64,000 nucleotides of DNA from Umbelopsis isabellina (GCA_016758905.1 JAEPQZ010000020.1:310001-374000), one strand, 5' to 3'; counted from the stretch's first letter, positions 1 to 11,600 are shown. Notes: generated from the sequence alone by a model not told the origin. Translations and numbers: made by a program.

Positions 1-713
1 CCACTCCCATGGTCACCATGGGAACAAAGATGATGGAGCAAGCCAGACGCCAGCCCCAGTTAGCCGAGATGGGGAGACCAGATATAGCCAAGTTGACACC
101 ACTAGCGGCGATGGTGATAGCTTGCCCGAACAAGAATTGAATGTTGTTGGCTGTACCTCTTGTTGTACGCTGCGCTACTTCAGAACAATACATAGCTACG
201 CCATTATTTAGAAATCCAGCTGAAGCTCCCATAAGTATACGACCAATCATCAAAGCTGGGACGTTTGGAGATGCGATGAGCAATGCATTACCGATGATGG
301 TGATAATGCAGCCCATAATCAGAGTTTTCTTTCTGCCAAAGTAGTCATTAAAGATACCAGCAGAAATACCTCCCACCAACTTGAAGAGATGTGGATTGAA
401 GGTTAGAGCTTAGTACAATTTTGGATTGAGTCTTGCGGGAACCATATTTACCTGACCCAAATTAGCTACTGGACCAATAAGTTGATGCAGTGTGTACGGA
501 ATTGTGGTCTCCGTCCATCCCATATGCCACAAGAAGGCATTTTGCTGTACCAAACCACCAGCGAAAGCTTGATTACGTCGTTAGAATATCGGTGAACACT
601 ATGTCACTATCAATTTGCTTCTGCGTTGATTTCTTACCGTTTTCATAGTTTACACCGTCACCAGCGATTGACACTAGGATCACACATAGCCACAAATAAT
701 TTGCACTCTTCAT
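1..713 (-). CDS. MFS sugar transporter, N-terminal part (runs off window)
   Basis: Plasma-membrane sugar/proton symporter of the major facilitator superfamily, sugar porter family. Three exons are readable: 713-638, 567-452 and 379 down to 1, with donors GTAAGA and GTAAAT and acceptors AAG; the frame is kept (76 + 116 nt = 64 codons before exon 3). The protein starts MKSANYLWLCVIL and carries the sugar-porter loop 2-3 motif DYFGRKK after TM2, then GRILMGASAGFLNNG (TM4 region) and a TM5-like stretch; the remainder lies outside the window. It is laid out like the transporter at 19642-21338 (same GxxY/N..G N-terminus and a short first exon). It is divergent from the alpha-xylosidase, with 1.3 kb between the starts, so import of a sugar such as xylose is plausible but not shown. 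The substrate is unknown. Confidence 0.85.
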
Positions 714-2038
714 TTTTCAATCAATCGTAGCAGATTATAGATGAGAGAAGAGGTTTCTTGTTAGAGTACGTGCAAAAAAGAAAATGTGAGTAATTTGCAT
801 TTCCATTATACGGATGGCGGACTTATATATGCTTTGTTGTTCAGCCGGTAACCAATGTTCCGTCACTTGACAATATCCCCACCTTTCAAGTGGCATAACA
901 TCCATAAAAGGTATGGTTGCTCTTGAATCCAATATCATCAATTCTCATCACACTGACATTGACCATTATTGCAAACAAGATTTTTCGAGCAGAACTTCTG
1001 CATACTTTGTTGTTGCTAGCATGGTGTTATTGATTATAAGCTCGTTGTGACTATATAATGTTACGAGTACTTGGAATTATCTGATGGAACCTTTACATAA
1101 TGAAGTACCACCACCGCTAAATGTGGAAACCTCCACATGGCAACTCTTATCAGCTGTAGTTTGACACTGGACTCTATCATTCATTGATGGCTTAAACGTA
1201 TTCATTAACGAACTACTAGGAATACATGAGACAAATTATACCAAAAATTCAAATACATGGTAACATTATGCTTTGCAACTGAGACCTGAATTTCTTGGAT
1301 GCTTGAATAGACAAGCGACAGCATTGGTACAGCCAAATGGAGCATCAACTTCCAAGCGGGGTAATATGGAGAATTCGGAAACTTCTTTCTGGGCTCCAAA
1401 TGGTACCAATATAATGAACGGTGCTGACCAAATCCCAGGCTTATGCCCTTGAACATCATGTTAGGCACTCACCAGCTATTGCGGCGCTGAGTACTTCGTT
1501 ATTCTTATTTTGGATGCCGCGGCATTCTGCAGCAATTTGACAACAAGGTATAGTATGTTGCTTAAGTCTGTGCAGCAGCGTATCGAGCAATACTCGGTAC
1601 AATTCCCATAATACTGGTACATATTTCCAGCGAATCATAGAACTAACTCATTGCAGTTCAAAAAATTGGATTGTGTTTTATTATAATGCCTTGACTAATC
1701 GTATTTTGGAAGGTGGTGTTGTAAAAGCGTATTAAAAGACAAGTTTTGAGAGTCACTTCTCATAATAAAGTTAGATGAGCAGCCGAAAAAGCAACCAGAA
1801 AGTGGGATGATCGCGCTTTACAGCTTATGATTGCCCGTGATGGGCTTGTACATTAACAAACCTTAGTGGTCTTTCCCGCGTGGAATCGTAAATCTCCTTA
1901 TGTCCGAACCTTACCTCAGCTGAGTACATAGAAACTTTTGCAAGCGACCGAGATGTCGATATTAATATAGCAAGCATAGCTTATAAAGTATGAAACAAAC
2001 TCTTTTGTCTTCTTCTTCATAAACTTTATTGCCTCAAT
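714..2038. other. Intergenic region between divergent sugar genes
   Basis: About 1.3 kb between the starts of the sugar transporter and the alpha-xylosidase, so it should hold both promoters. Minus-strand readings near 1205-1640 look weakly membrane-protein-like but are broken and match no family I recognise. No RNA gene seen. Confidence 0.5.
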
Positions 2039-4390
2039 ATGAAGTTTACCGACGGATGCTGGCGTGATAAGACTGACGTGACCTTTTCACACGCTATTGA
2101 AACCGTGCCTGGAAGCATTGCTATCAAGGGAGACAACAAAGAGGTTTTGCGCGCGCTGTGTACCACAAAACACACCAAACATAGAGGAGACACACTCAAC
2201 AGACCCACTGTTACTCTAGAATCATATTCTCCTGCCAAGGATGTTATTGCCACCAAAGCTACGCACTTCATCGCCAGAAACAGAGCCTACAAACAAGTTG
2301 AGGTTCACAAGTCTGAAAATGTGAAAGCTGACATTAAGATCGAAGAGACAAGCTGTAACATCTCATCGGGTGGACTAACGGCCAAGTTAAGCACTGAGCC
2401 TTCCAGCTTCAAGATTTCTTACTCTGGATCCGAAAATGAACTTTTGACGGAAGCATTGGATGTATCTTGGATTCAAGCTAAAAGTGATTTGTATGAGGGT
2501 ATGAAGGCGACTCAAAGCTTTGTCAACCCTGCTGATACCGAAAGCACCATCCAAGTCCGTAACCATATGAGTGTCTTACTCAGTTTAGCTCCTGGGGAGT
2601 ATGTTTATGGACTAGGTGAGCGATTTGGACCATGGATCAAGAACGGTCAGTCTATCGACACATGGAACGAAGATGGTGGTACCAGCTCCGGTATCGCCTA
2701 CAAGAATGTGCCATTTTACATGACCAACAAAGGCTACGGTGTTTTTTTCAATCATTCTGAAGCAGTCTCGTTTGAGGTGCAGTCAGAAAAGATGAGTGGT
2801 GTACAAGCGTCGATACAAGGCGAGAGCATCACATGGTATGTTATTTACGGTCCCACTCCAGCCGCTATTTTGGAAAAATACACCGCTCTACTGGGACGAC
2901 CTGGTCTCCCCCCTCAGTGGTCTTTTGGTCTTTGGCTATCAACCTCATTTGTCACTAATTATGATGAAAAGACTGTCACCGGCTTTTTGGACGGTATGAA
3001 AGATAGAGATATTCCTCTCAGCGTGTTCCACTTTGATTGTTTCTGGATGAAGCCTTACCGCTGGTGCGATTTTGAATTTGATGGCGATTATTTCCCTGAT
3101 CCAAAATCATTCTTGGATAACTTGCATAAGCGTGGACTCAAAGTTTGTGTTTGGATCAACAGTTGGATTGGCCAAGAGAGTGGCATCTTTGAGGAGGCGG
3201 ATGAGCAAGGCTTTCTGGTCAAGAGACTGGATGGTACATCTTTCCAATCTGATGACTGGCAAGCCGGTAAAGGTGTTGTCGATTTTACCAATCCCGATGC
3301 ATGCAAATGGTTCCAATCCAAGCTTGAGCACTTGATGGATTTGGGCGTCGATACTTTCAAGACTGATTTCGGTGAACGTATTGTATGGAAAGGTGTGAAA
3401 TACCATGATGGATCTGATCCTGTCCAAATGCATAACCAGTACACTCAACTGTATAACAAATGTGTTTGGGAAGTTCTTGAAAGAAGACGCGGCAAGGGTG
3501 AAGCCTGTCTGTTCGCAAGAAGTGCTGCTGCAGGTGGTCAGCAGTTCCCTGTACATTGGGGTGGAGATAGCGATACCAGCTGGTTTAGTATGGCCGAAAC
3601 TCTTCGCGCTGGCCTTTCCCTTGCTGTCTCTGGTTTTGGCTTTTGGTCGCATGATATTGCTGGTTTCAAGACTGGTAGTGGCAATGACTTTACTAACCCA
3701 GTTGGAGCAATCTACAAACGTTGGGTTCAATTTGGTCTGCTGTCCTCTCATTCAAGACTTCATGGATCTAGCTCGTATCGTGTTCCATGGATTATAGACG
3801 ATGAGGCTTGCGTTGTTTTGGAGAAGTTTGTCAAACTTAAAATGCGTTTGATGCCCTACCTCTGGCGTGAGTCTGTTCGCGCCAACAAGTCTGGAACTCC
3901 TCTAATGAGACCTATGTTCTGGGAATTTCCACAAGATCGCTCTGTTTGGCCTCTTGATCAGCAGTATATGCTGGGGCCAAGTTTGTTAATTGCTCCCATC
4001 TTCAATGATACTGGTGATGTTGAGTACTATGTCCCAGAAGGTACTTGGGTTGGCTTACTAGATGGCAAGAAGAGAGTAGGTCCTCGCTGGGTTAAGGAAA
4101 ACCATGACTTTATGTCTTTGCCCATCCTGCTCCGTGAAAACCATGTAGTTGTCCTCGGATCTGATGATTCCAAGCCTGAATATGACTATACCCAGGATTT
4201 CACTGTTGTTGTTGGCTCTAAAGATGTGGATGCTACTACGGCTATCGTTGATGCTGGTGGAAAGGAGTGTGTCATCATCAAGGTCAGCCAAGGTACTGTC
4301 CAAGCTGAGAATGCCAACTCAGGATGGAAGACTCAAATACTCGGTAGCGAAGAACAGCCAGCTAGTGGTTCCAAGGTTGAACTCAAGTAG
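2039..4390 (+). CDS. GH31 alpha-xylosidase (YicI-like), 783 aa
   Basis: Glycoside hydrolase family 31 enzyme that releases alpha-linked xylose, for example from xyloglucan oligosaccharides. It is a single exon of 783 aa, close to the size of bacterial YicI-type alpha-xylosidases. The N-terminal beta-sandwich (about 1-270) contains YVYGLGERFGPW; the TIM barrel follows. The nucleophile motif KTDFGERI gives Asp443, and HWGGDSDTSW gives the acid/base Asp510; both sit in the order and spacing of GH31. The conserved RMRLMPYLW-like segment (KMRLMPYLW) and a C-terminal beta domain complete the family. No signal peptide is visible, which suggests an intracellular enzyme acting on imported oligosaccharides. 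The KTDFGER form favours alpha-xylosidase over alpha-glucosidase, but substrate must be tested. It is divergent from an MFS sugar transporter. Confidence 0.93.
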   Translation: MKFTDGCWRDKTDVTFSHAIETVPGSIAIKGDNKEVLRALCTTKHTKHRGDTLNRPTVTLESYSPAKDVIATKATHFIARNRAYKQVEVHKSENVKADIKIEETSCNISSGGLTAKLSTEPSSFKISYSGSENELLTEALDVSWIQAKSDLYEGMKATQSFVNPADTESTIQVRNHMSVLLSLAPGEYVYGLGERFGPWIKNGQSIDTWNEDGGTSSGIAYKNVPFYMTNKGYGVFFNHSEAVSFEVQSEKMSGVQASIQGESITWYVIYGPTPAAILEKYTALLGRPGLPPQWSFGLWLSTSFVTNYDEKTVTGFLDGMKDRDIPLSVFHFDCFWMKPYRWCDFEFDGDYFPDPKSFLDNLHKRGLKVCVWINSWIGQESGIFEEADEQGFLVKRLDGTSFQSDDWQAGKGVVDFTNPDACKWFQSKLEHLMDLGVDTFKTDFGERIVWKGVKYHDGSDPVQMHNQYTQLYNKCVWEVLERRRGKGEACLFARSAAAGGQQFPVHWGGDSDTSWFSMAETLRAGLSLAVSGFGFWSHDIAGFKTGSGNDFTNPVGAIYKRWVQFGLLSSHSRLHGSSSYRVPWIIDDEACVVLEKFVKLKMRLMPYLWRESVRANKSGTPLMRPMFWEFPQDRSVWPLDQQYMLGPSLLIAPIFNDTGDVEYYVPEGTWVGLLDGKKRVGPRWVKENHDFMSLPILLRENHVVVLGSDDSKPEYDYTQDFTVVVGSKDVDATTAIVDAGGKECVIIKVSQGTVQAENANSGWKTQILGSEEQPASGSKVELK

Positions 4391-4769
4391 ACTAGTGAAG
4401 TTCTTGATATTCCTAGACTCTATACTCCCATTGTACAGCAGTAAATTTGATATAATATATCATTTCCCTTCCAATATCTATATAGGATGAATACGTTGCC
4501 CTGCGTTAAGGCGATTACAGCTTAGTAAACGTGATGAATCAACTTTATACATAGCACACATCACCAAATCGGATTTAGGCGAGCGCATCGACTGTTAATG
4601 ATTCGCTTGTAGATTTTGTATTATAGCTTGACAGACTAGAGCACAATGAGTGCATCAACTGTTAAATTTATTCAACATTTGATTGCTAAGCTACAATCAT
4701 ATACAATGGGTTTCCGCTCCTCCAGAGGTAAGAGCTGACCAAGTTGAACAGAAGTCAAATAATTCATTC
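4391..4769. other. Intergenic, convergent 3' ends
   Basis: AT-rich gap between the convergent alpha-xylosidase and glutathione S-transferase genes. It should hold both polyadenylation regions. I see no gene in it. Confidence 0.5.
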
Positions 4770-5773
4770 TTACAACTTGGACACAGTCTTAACAACATGA
4801 ACTGCGGAACGTGGAAAGTGAATGAGAGTCTCAATCCCAGTTTCAGTATCTTTACGTCGCAAAGTCACGCAATTAATACAAGAGCTGACAATCTCTCCAG
4901 CTACGGGAACTCGACCAGTGTCCCATGGGGTGACAGTAACCTCATCGCCGGGCTTTAGCCCATTTGGTTCGTTATTATCAGTCGACTGCTTGATCACAAT
5001 TGGTGTGTTCTTTGCTATTTCCAAAGCCTCTTCCGCGGTCATCTTGACGTACTTGGTCTTGGGAATAATTGACATGAATCCTTGAAACCATTTGGTCACA
5101 GCTGGGAATTCGTGCAAGAACTTCAATTTGAGCGTGGTCATGAACCAAATTGGCATAGCGGCATTGAAATCCGCCCAAGATACCTCGGTAGTATCCAACA
5201 ACCACTTCTTACCAGTCAACTGTTGTTCCAACCAAGCCAGTTGAGCACGAATTCTGTCCTTATCCACCTCAACAAATTTAGGGTTAACTTTGCCGCCTCT
5301 GTAAGCCTCACGATCCTTTAAGAATTCTTTGGGGAATTTGCTAAAATCGATTTGGCCGGCTACAGATGAGAACAGCTGTGTGTCGGACCAAGCAGTCATC
5401 ATCCAAGCAATGCCAGTGATATCAGAGCCGGATTGCGTTTTAGGAAACAAAGTTGGTGTAGGGTATCTCTTTTCGAGTTCACGAACAATACAGTGTGTAT
5501 CACAGTAAATATCACTGCCAATCTGAAGGATAGGTGTTTTGCGATATCCGCCATCCAATGGAGCTCGAAGTGGTCGTCCTGCGATCATGGGAATAGTAAC
5601 GAAGCTGTAAGGGATTTTCTTATAGTTCAAGACCCACTCGACCTTTTTGCCGAAAGGCGACGCAGGGTATGAGTGCTACAACACACAAACAAAAAAATCG
5701 AGCGTCAGCCTCAGGTAGCCATAATGGCAATTAATCAAGTGCAACTTACCAAAATGACTTTGGAATCGGACAT
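4770..5773 (-). CDS. Glutathione S-transferase with C-terminal extension
   Basis: Two exons: 5773-5750 (encodes MSDSKVIL) and 5675-4770, joined across a GTAAGT..TAG intron of 74 nt; 309 aa. The N-terminal thioredoxin-fold domain reads SYPASPFGKKVEWVLNYKKIPY, then GGYRKTPILQIGSD and CDTHCIVRELEKRYP, the typical beta3/SNAIL-like glutathione site where D-T-H takes the place of the usual E/D-S. An all-helical GST C-domain follows. The last 100 residues or so carry an extra beta-rich part (KPGDEVTVTPWDTGRVPVAGEI), as in fungal GSTs with the DUF7962 extension. Likely role: conjugation of glutathione to electrophiles in the cytosol. The first exon is only 24 nt, and without it the thioredoxin fold lacks its first strand. 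Confidence 0.88.
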
Positions 5774-6366
5774 GACAAAGCGTGGAGAACGAGCCAGGTA
5801 TGTCCGTTTTGTTCGCTGCTTTTAAGCACTTGCACTATTCACGTGCCGCACAAGACAAGCGGCGGCTTGAGAAACAGCTATAGACGATGACAAACACCAT
5901 TCCCAGGATGGCGTAATCGTAATCCTCGGTGTCAAAAGCCGTATATGCATCACGGAATATCATTTTGCGGGCGTATTAACAAACATGTCCCCCTGTGCAG
6001 TGGCTACTGCAGATAACACCTGCATTAAACAAAGGACAGGATCTCTGATACCTTATTAGTTTGTCATATTTGGAAATCGATCTCAGCGTGCTGCCTAACG
6101 TGTGTGGGGTATCCAATCGATCAGTGCAAAGCGCTGGTATTGCTAAATAGAAGAGCAAAACTAACGGTTTTTTACAAACTCATGAACATCTCATTCATTT
6201 TCGAGGTTTGATGCAAATTCTATACCACACTTGATACATTACTATGATATATTACCATGCTATAACTTTTGAGCCAAATCATGGCTAAGCTGGTCGACTA
6301 AATTTTCTGCGCCTGGCAAACCACGTTTTTCAAACTGAGCTGTCAATTATTATTCTTTCATATTAC
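5774..6366. other. Intergenic between divergent GST and sulfur transporter
   Basis: About 0.6 kb separating two divergently transcribed genes, GST (-) and YeeE-like transporter (+). It is a probable bidirectional promoter region. No clear regulator site was recognised. Both products relate to sulfur or thiol metabolism. Confidence 0.45.
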
Positions 6367-7404
6367 ATGTTTACTCCAGTGCAATCCTTGTTTGGAGGTG
6401 GTTTGCTATTTATTTCAGTCACCAGCCTTGCTGCCTACAACGGCAAAGTTGCTGGTATCAGTGGTATTATCAATAACACCATTTTTGGAGATTCAGCTCC
6501 ATGGCGACGAGCATTCCTGGCTGGCATTGGTGCAATGGGAATCATGTTGAAATTTATTCCTCAATTGTCTGGCGGCCATAGCGTTCCAGCTTTTCCATTT
6601 AGTATTGGGAAAGCTATGGCAGCTGGTTTGCTTGTAGGAGCTGGAACAAAGGTAAGTACTTATGCCGCGGTTTTTTGAGTGGTACGAGTGGTACAGAGCG
6701 TGAATAATGATTTTTTTAAATGATTTCGTTAAAAGCTGGGATCAGGCTGTACATCTGGCCACATGCTATGTGGTATTGCTAGGTTATCAAAAAGATCAAT
6801 TGTGGCCTCTGCTACTTTCTTTGCTACCGGTGCAGCTACTGTGTATTTCACCGGCGGAGTCCCTCCACGCTACAATACAGTCTACCCGTCAAAAGATGAA
6901 TTGTCTAAATTGATACTCTTCATTACTGCAGCAGCTAGTACATTCGAGCTTCTTCCAGCCATGATCAAAAAGAAAGCAAGAGATAGTACTAGTCAATCTA
7001 TTGTTGGTTTCTTGACGGGACTGACTTTTGCATTGGGTCTTTTCTTATCGGGCATGACCAATACCGAAAAAGTTCGAGGCTTCTTAGATTTGACCCGGCC
7101 ACAAAACTGGGATCCGTCCTTACTCATGGTTGTTGCTGGTGGCCTTGTGCCAAACATGATTGCGTATCAACTCTTTCTGAAGAAAAAGGAAAAGGCCACA
7201 TTTAACAGTCGATTCGACTGGCCAACTAAAAAAGACCTTGATAGTCGTCTGTTGTTAGGATCGGCTTTGTTCGGGATTGGATGGGGCCTATGTGGTGTAT
7301 GCCCAGGTCCTGGTTTGGTAACTTTGGCTGCTAACCCATCTGCCGGTATTTTTGCGTTCTGGATGAGCTATTTATTGGGCTCTGGGGCAGCCGGTTATGT
7401 ATGA
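6367..7404 (+). CDS. YeeE/YedE-type thiosulfate (sulfur) transporter
   Basis: Membrane protein of the YeeE/YedE (TsuA) family, which in bacteria takes up thiosulfate. Two exons, 6367-6651 and 6736-7404, with GTAAGT donor and an AAAAG acceptor; 317 aa. Many hydrophobic helices are seen. Two diagnostic cysteine loops are intact: [17 protein letters not shown] (start of exon 2) and [16 protein letters not shown] near the C-terminus. These inverted-repeat loops with conserved Cys line the substrate path in the family. The first half also has the SGHSVP-like stretch ([10 protein letters not shown]), weaker than the others. The intron falls just before the first cysteine loop. Likely role: uptake of thiosulfate or a related sulfur species; whether it sits in the plasma membrane or an organelle is unknown. 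Confidence 0.9.
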
Positions 7405-7659
7405 GCAAACTAAAACGGTTACCGTTGTGGGGTAGTTAACACATTGTATTCTGTAATTTAAATTTTTTATTTTATTTTCACGCTTTCTTCCATTGACATA
7501 CAACAACTTCGTCTTTGGTTCTACAACTCAGCAGATTGTAGCATGTTTCAAATGTAATCACTTTACAAAAATGGAGCAGGTTTTTGATGGTATATATTTG
7601 AACGAAGCAGCCTGATTTTTTTGTCATGATGAAGGAGTAAATCAGGTTGTTGGGAACAA

Positions 7660-7893
7660 TCATCTACAATTGTCGTGCGGTCCGATATCACAAGCGTATG
7701 GGCCGTCGTTACATTGAAACATATGTCCCGGCGTACAGTCGTACCGTCCATCACCACAGAAGATTCCGTCTACTAAGCCATTGCATCTGCATTGACTGGC
7801 TGAGCAGCCTTGTCGCATAAGTGCGCTTGTCATGGTGCCGAAAAGCAAACAAAGGTAAAAGGTCACTGTCAGAAGTCTCGTAAGCGTAAACAT
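7660..7893 (-). CDS. Small secreted cysteine-rich protein, 77 aa
   Basis: Single exon of 77 aa. Residues 1-24 form a signal peptide (MFTLTRLLTVTFYLCLLFGT, then MTSA). The mature part of about 50 residues has eight cysteines in the pattern QGC..QCRC..FCGDG..DC..FQC..AC..NC, consistent with four disulfides. The CxC and CGDG...C...H.(F/Y)QC layout resembles a widespread family of short fungal secreted proteins of unknown function. It may act in the wall or medium, or as an effector-like or antimicrobial peptide; nothing in the sequence decides. It is convergent with the sulfur transporter. Confidence 0.78.
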   Translation of the reverse strand: MFTLTRLLTVTFYLCLLFGTMTSALMRQGCSASQCRCNGLVDGIFCGDGRYDCTPGHMFQCNDGPYACDIGPHDNCR

Positions 7894-8056
7894 AATGTTG
7901 AAAGTATTCGGAGAATTGCCAGCAAAACAAGAGGAAAGACAAAGAAGTGATTTCAGGACGATTAATATGCTCTAATATATAGAAAATACATTTACCGGGT
8001 GAGATTTGGATTGATGCTGGGTATGTGAGATGACGAGTTTCCAATGATCTTTATTC

Positions 8057-8319
8057 TTATTTAATATAAGCAGCAGCCGCCCACTTTCCAAACACCGTTT
8101 TGTTTTTAGCTTTACCTAGCAAAGTATCTCTTACTTTCGGCCATTTAACGGTAGCATCTCTGGAGTACACCGTGGGACCGCTGGTTGCCTTTAACATAAA
8201 CGGCAAAGGTTCAGCTAACAATGAAATTTTAAGCTGATCTCGTGGCCAAATGTGTTTTTGTACATACATCTTTACCTCTCCCATAGCTTACCATACAGCT
8301 GGTTGATCTGCCGGTGCAT
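8057..8319 (-). CDS. Possible small gene, about 70-75 aa, unknown
   Basis: The last 60 codons (ending GKAKNKTVFGKWAAAAYIK) read as a basic, protein-like sequence. Two models fit. One is a single exon from the ATG at 8284 (75 aa). The other is two exons, 8319-8292 and 8238-8057, joined across a 53-nt intron GTAAGC..GAG, giving MHRQINQLY then DQLKISLLAEPLPF and 69 aa. The second avoids a coding stretch that looks like an intron. No family recognised. It could equally be the remains of a longer gene. Confidence 0.35.
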
Positions 8320-8620
8320 TCTAGTATTGCTTTTTAGAACAATCGTTACGATTAATACCGAAGATAAGAGTGGATACGGAATGGCGTCAAAACTTTCAAA
8401 AAATAAGCTTTTCTTTGGATTGTTTGTAAATGAAACAACATTTTTAATGCACAAAGCGGTCAGCTTGATTGTATATGAACTGGATATTTCATCGCTAGAT
8501 GGTATCCTCTAAGAGTTAAATGGATGTAATGCCTTATGTACGTATAATTAAGTAATTCAAAAGTGCAAATGTGCGATATGTAGAGTATAGAAAACTATGT
8601 AAAAGCGTATCTGAAGTAAC
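8320..8620. other. Short AT-rich gap
   Basis: Holds the 3' region of the PDR transporter gene (the stop is at 8621-8623, minus strand) and possibly the promoter of the small gene to its left. No feature seen. Confidence 0.4.
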
Positions 8621-11600
8621 TTAACGCTTCTGTTTGCGGTTGATGTATACAAACAAAACAAAGACAGAGACGTTGAATACGTAGTAGGCCCACATTAATC
8701 CAAAATCTCTCCAACGATTATCCATGGTCCATTCAAAGTTGTTCAAGAACTGAGCACCAGAAGAGTACTGGCAGTACTCGCACACATCGGTAGCAGATGG
8801 GTCCTTGAGGTAACCATGAGCAACATCAATGTAGCTGGAGGCGTAGGTACCACAGTTTTGACCAGATGTAGGAGTGAACTTGATAAAATCTTGATCTATA
8901 CACTGGACTTGCATACCGTTGAATAGCGTAGAAATGAATCCCTCCAAGAAATAATGGTATGGATCCAAAGGATACATCCATACTCTCCAGAAGTAGACCA
9001 TAGCAGCAGCGGGAGACAACAGACCAGCGAACAAGAACAAGAAAGTATTCGGAATTGGAGTGACGATAGAAGCTTGAGCCATACTCTCCAACATGGCAGC
9101 AATAGCCAAACCAAACGAAATACAGAACATGAGGAAGACAACAAGCATGAGGTAAAGGTAGAAACCATCAAGATGAGTGGTTTGGATACCGGCAGTCCAG
9201 TACAGGGGCAAGAAACCAACAGCACCAGCAACACACATGTAGGGGATTTCTACCAAAATCATGGAAAGCGCGAAAGCAAAGAAGCCATAATACTTGGATG
9301 CATAGTCACGACGGAAAAAGAGACGTTGCATCATGAATTGAGGTTGAATTGAGAAAATCAATGTCAGACCCATAATCATGACTTGGAACACAATGAGAGC
9401 ACGAAGTTGAAGTTGACTTGGTGTAGCTTGAAGCTGCCAGAATGTGAAACCGTTGAGAATACCAATGAAGAAAGCTTGCCAGATACGACCGATGTTGAAG
9501 TAGGGATCTCTCCACCAGATAATGTTCATACGCTTGTAAACTTCCCAAACTTGGTAGCCAGTGCTGGTGGCAAATTCAGTTGCGTTTTCATCGACACCAA
9601 GAGTACCGACATTAGCGTTCAATCTAGCAAGTTCGTCTCGCACAGCTTGGTGTTCAGCGCTGTTGCGCCAGACGTCAGTCCAATCTTGCTTTGACTTTCC
9701 ATCAATACCAGCACCAATAACTTCCAAGATGTATTCAGCAGGGTTCTCACTTTGCTCGCAGTGACGAGCGCCATTTCTTTCAAAGTAGTCGTTCATGACA
9801 GCAGAGTTATCACCAATATCACCAAAGTAAGCAACCTTACCACCACGGGCAAGAAGCAAGAGACGATCGAAATGTTCGAAAAGAATAGAGGAAGGTTGAT
9901 GAATGGTACAAACAAGAGCCATACCAGCGTCAGCCAACTTGCGAATAAACTTGACAATGTTGTATGATGATTGGGAATCCAGACCAGAAGTAGGCTCGTC
10001 CAAGAACAGAATATGAGGCTTGGCCACCAATTCCATACCAATGGTCAGACGCTTGCGTTCTTCAACAGAAATACCTTGACCGGCTTCCAAAATACCAATC
10101 AAAGCATCACCCAAGTCTTGCATTTCCATCATCTTCAAAACGGTTTCAACGTACTCATATTTCTCCTGAAGGGGAACTTCAGCAGGTTGACGCATCTTGG
10201 CAGAGAAGCGAAGAGCTTCACGAACAGTCAAGTTGGGATTATGGACATCCATTTGTTCGACGTAACCAGTGATACGTTCGAAATCAGCAGCCAATTTCTT
10301 GCCATTCAAGTAGATATCACCTTCGACCTTACCAATGGTCTTACGTTTGGCCAAGACATCGAGCAATGTGGTTTTACCAGCACCAGAAGCACCCATCAAA
10401 GCAGTCATTTGACCAGGCTTGATCCAACCGTTACACTCGTCCAATAGTTGAAGTTGTGTCTTTTGAACAGGTACCCAGTAGTTAACACGGTCCCAGGTGA
10501 AGATACCAGCCTCAGCGGCGAAGTCTTGACCCATCTGGTCGTAAGCTTCTTGAGCATTGCGAAGACGAATAAGTTCTTCTTCATCAGTGTGCTTGGGAGC
10601 CTTTCCGCGCTTGTAGACCTTCTTGACGAAACCACCAGTAACCCAGGTAATCTTCTCCATGGCAATCATGTTAAGAACAATGAAGAACAACCAAAACAAG
10701 AAAACAGCAATGATATCAATGGACATTTGAGATGTCTTGTAGCCATAAGCAGCTTCCAAGTATTGATCACCAGTCACAAACAATTGACCCTGTTCAGCAC
10801 CAACAATAGCGCAGGCTTGATGGGTAGGATCAGTATAAGATGGACCATATGGAACTAAACCGGCTTGGCCTTCACAAGGGAAGGTCAAACCACGCATCTC
10901 ATTAGTGAACAGAGCCTTAAATGCATAAGCATAAGGATCAATCCAATAGATCCAATAGAGCCATGGATGCATGTTATTGTATGGGATTGAGAAACCACAG
11001 TAGGTGATCAAAGTAATGAGGAGAATACCAGTCAATTGGAAGGCAACATAAATAGAAGGACTGATGTTACCGAGCAATCTAAAAAATAGAACCAAAGATA
11101 AGTTATTGCATACTGGATAGCACACTGTGTGCTTAAACATAAATAGTCAAACTTACCTGAAAAGATCAGTGGTACACAAGGTGGCAAGGACGTTGATGGA
11201 CAAGAACACAAAGAATTTGTCTGGTCGTGGATCGAAGCCCATCATAAAGTAAACAATGATAGCATACAAAGAGCATTGAACAATAATGATAGGGATGTCG
11301 GTGACGACGCGTGCAATGTGGAAAGCAGATGGATGGTACATAGCGTAAGATTTGTGCTTCTGAAGTGTCATACGGCCAGTAAGGACGTTGGGCAATTCAG
11401 CTTGTGACAAGAAAGCGTTAAACAAGAGTGAGGCGAGAAGAGCACCACCTCTTTGGAAAGCACCGGTAGAGTTAAGAGCCATTTGATAGAAGACGGAAGC
11501 ATAGATAAATGCTTGGATGAAAACAGACATGTAACGTTCGTAAAGTGCCTGCTTGTCACCCCAAAGAATTTGGAATTGACGAATAGTCAAAGCCTTGACT

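Noticed and set aside
1205-1640. Minus-strand readings with hydrophobic stretches upstream of the alpha-xylosidase
   Set aside because: Two short frames do not join through a good splice site and match no family I know.
3088-3751. Long antisense frames inside the alpha-xylosidase gene
   Set aside because: They are shadows of the strongly coding opposite strand; no family features.
9306-10447. Open frames antisense to or out of frame with the PDR transporter
   Set aside because: Explained by codon bias of the real gene; no independent start or motif.
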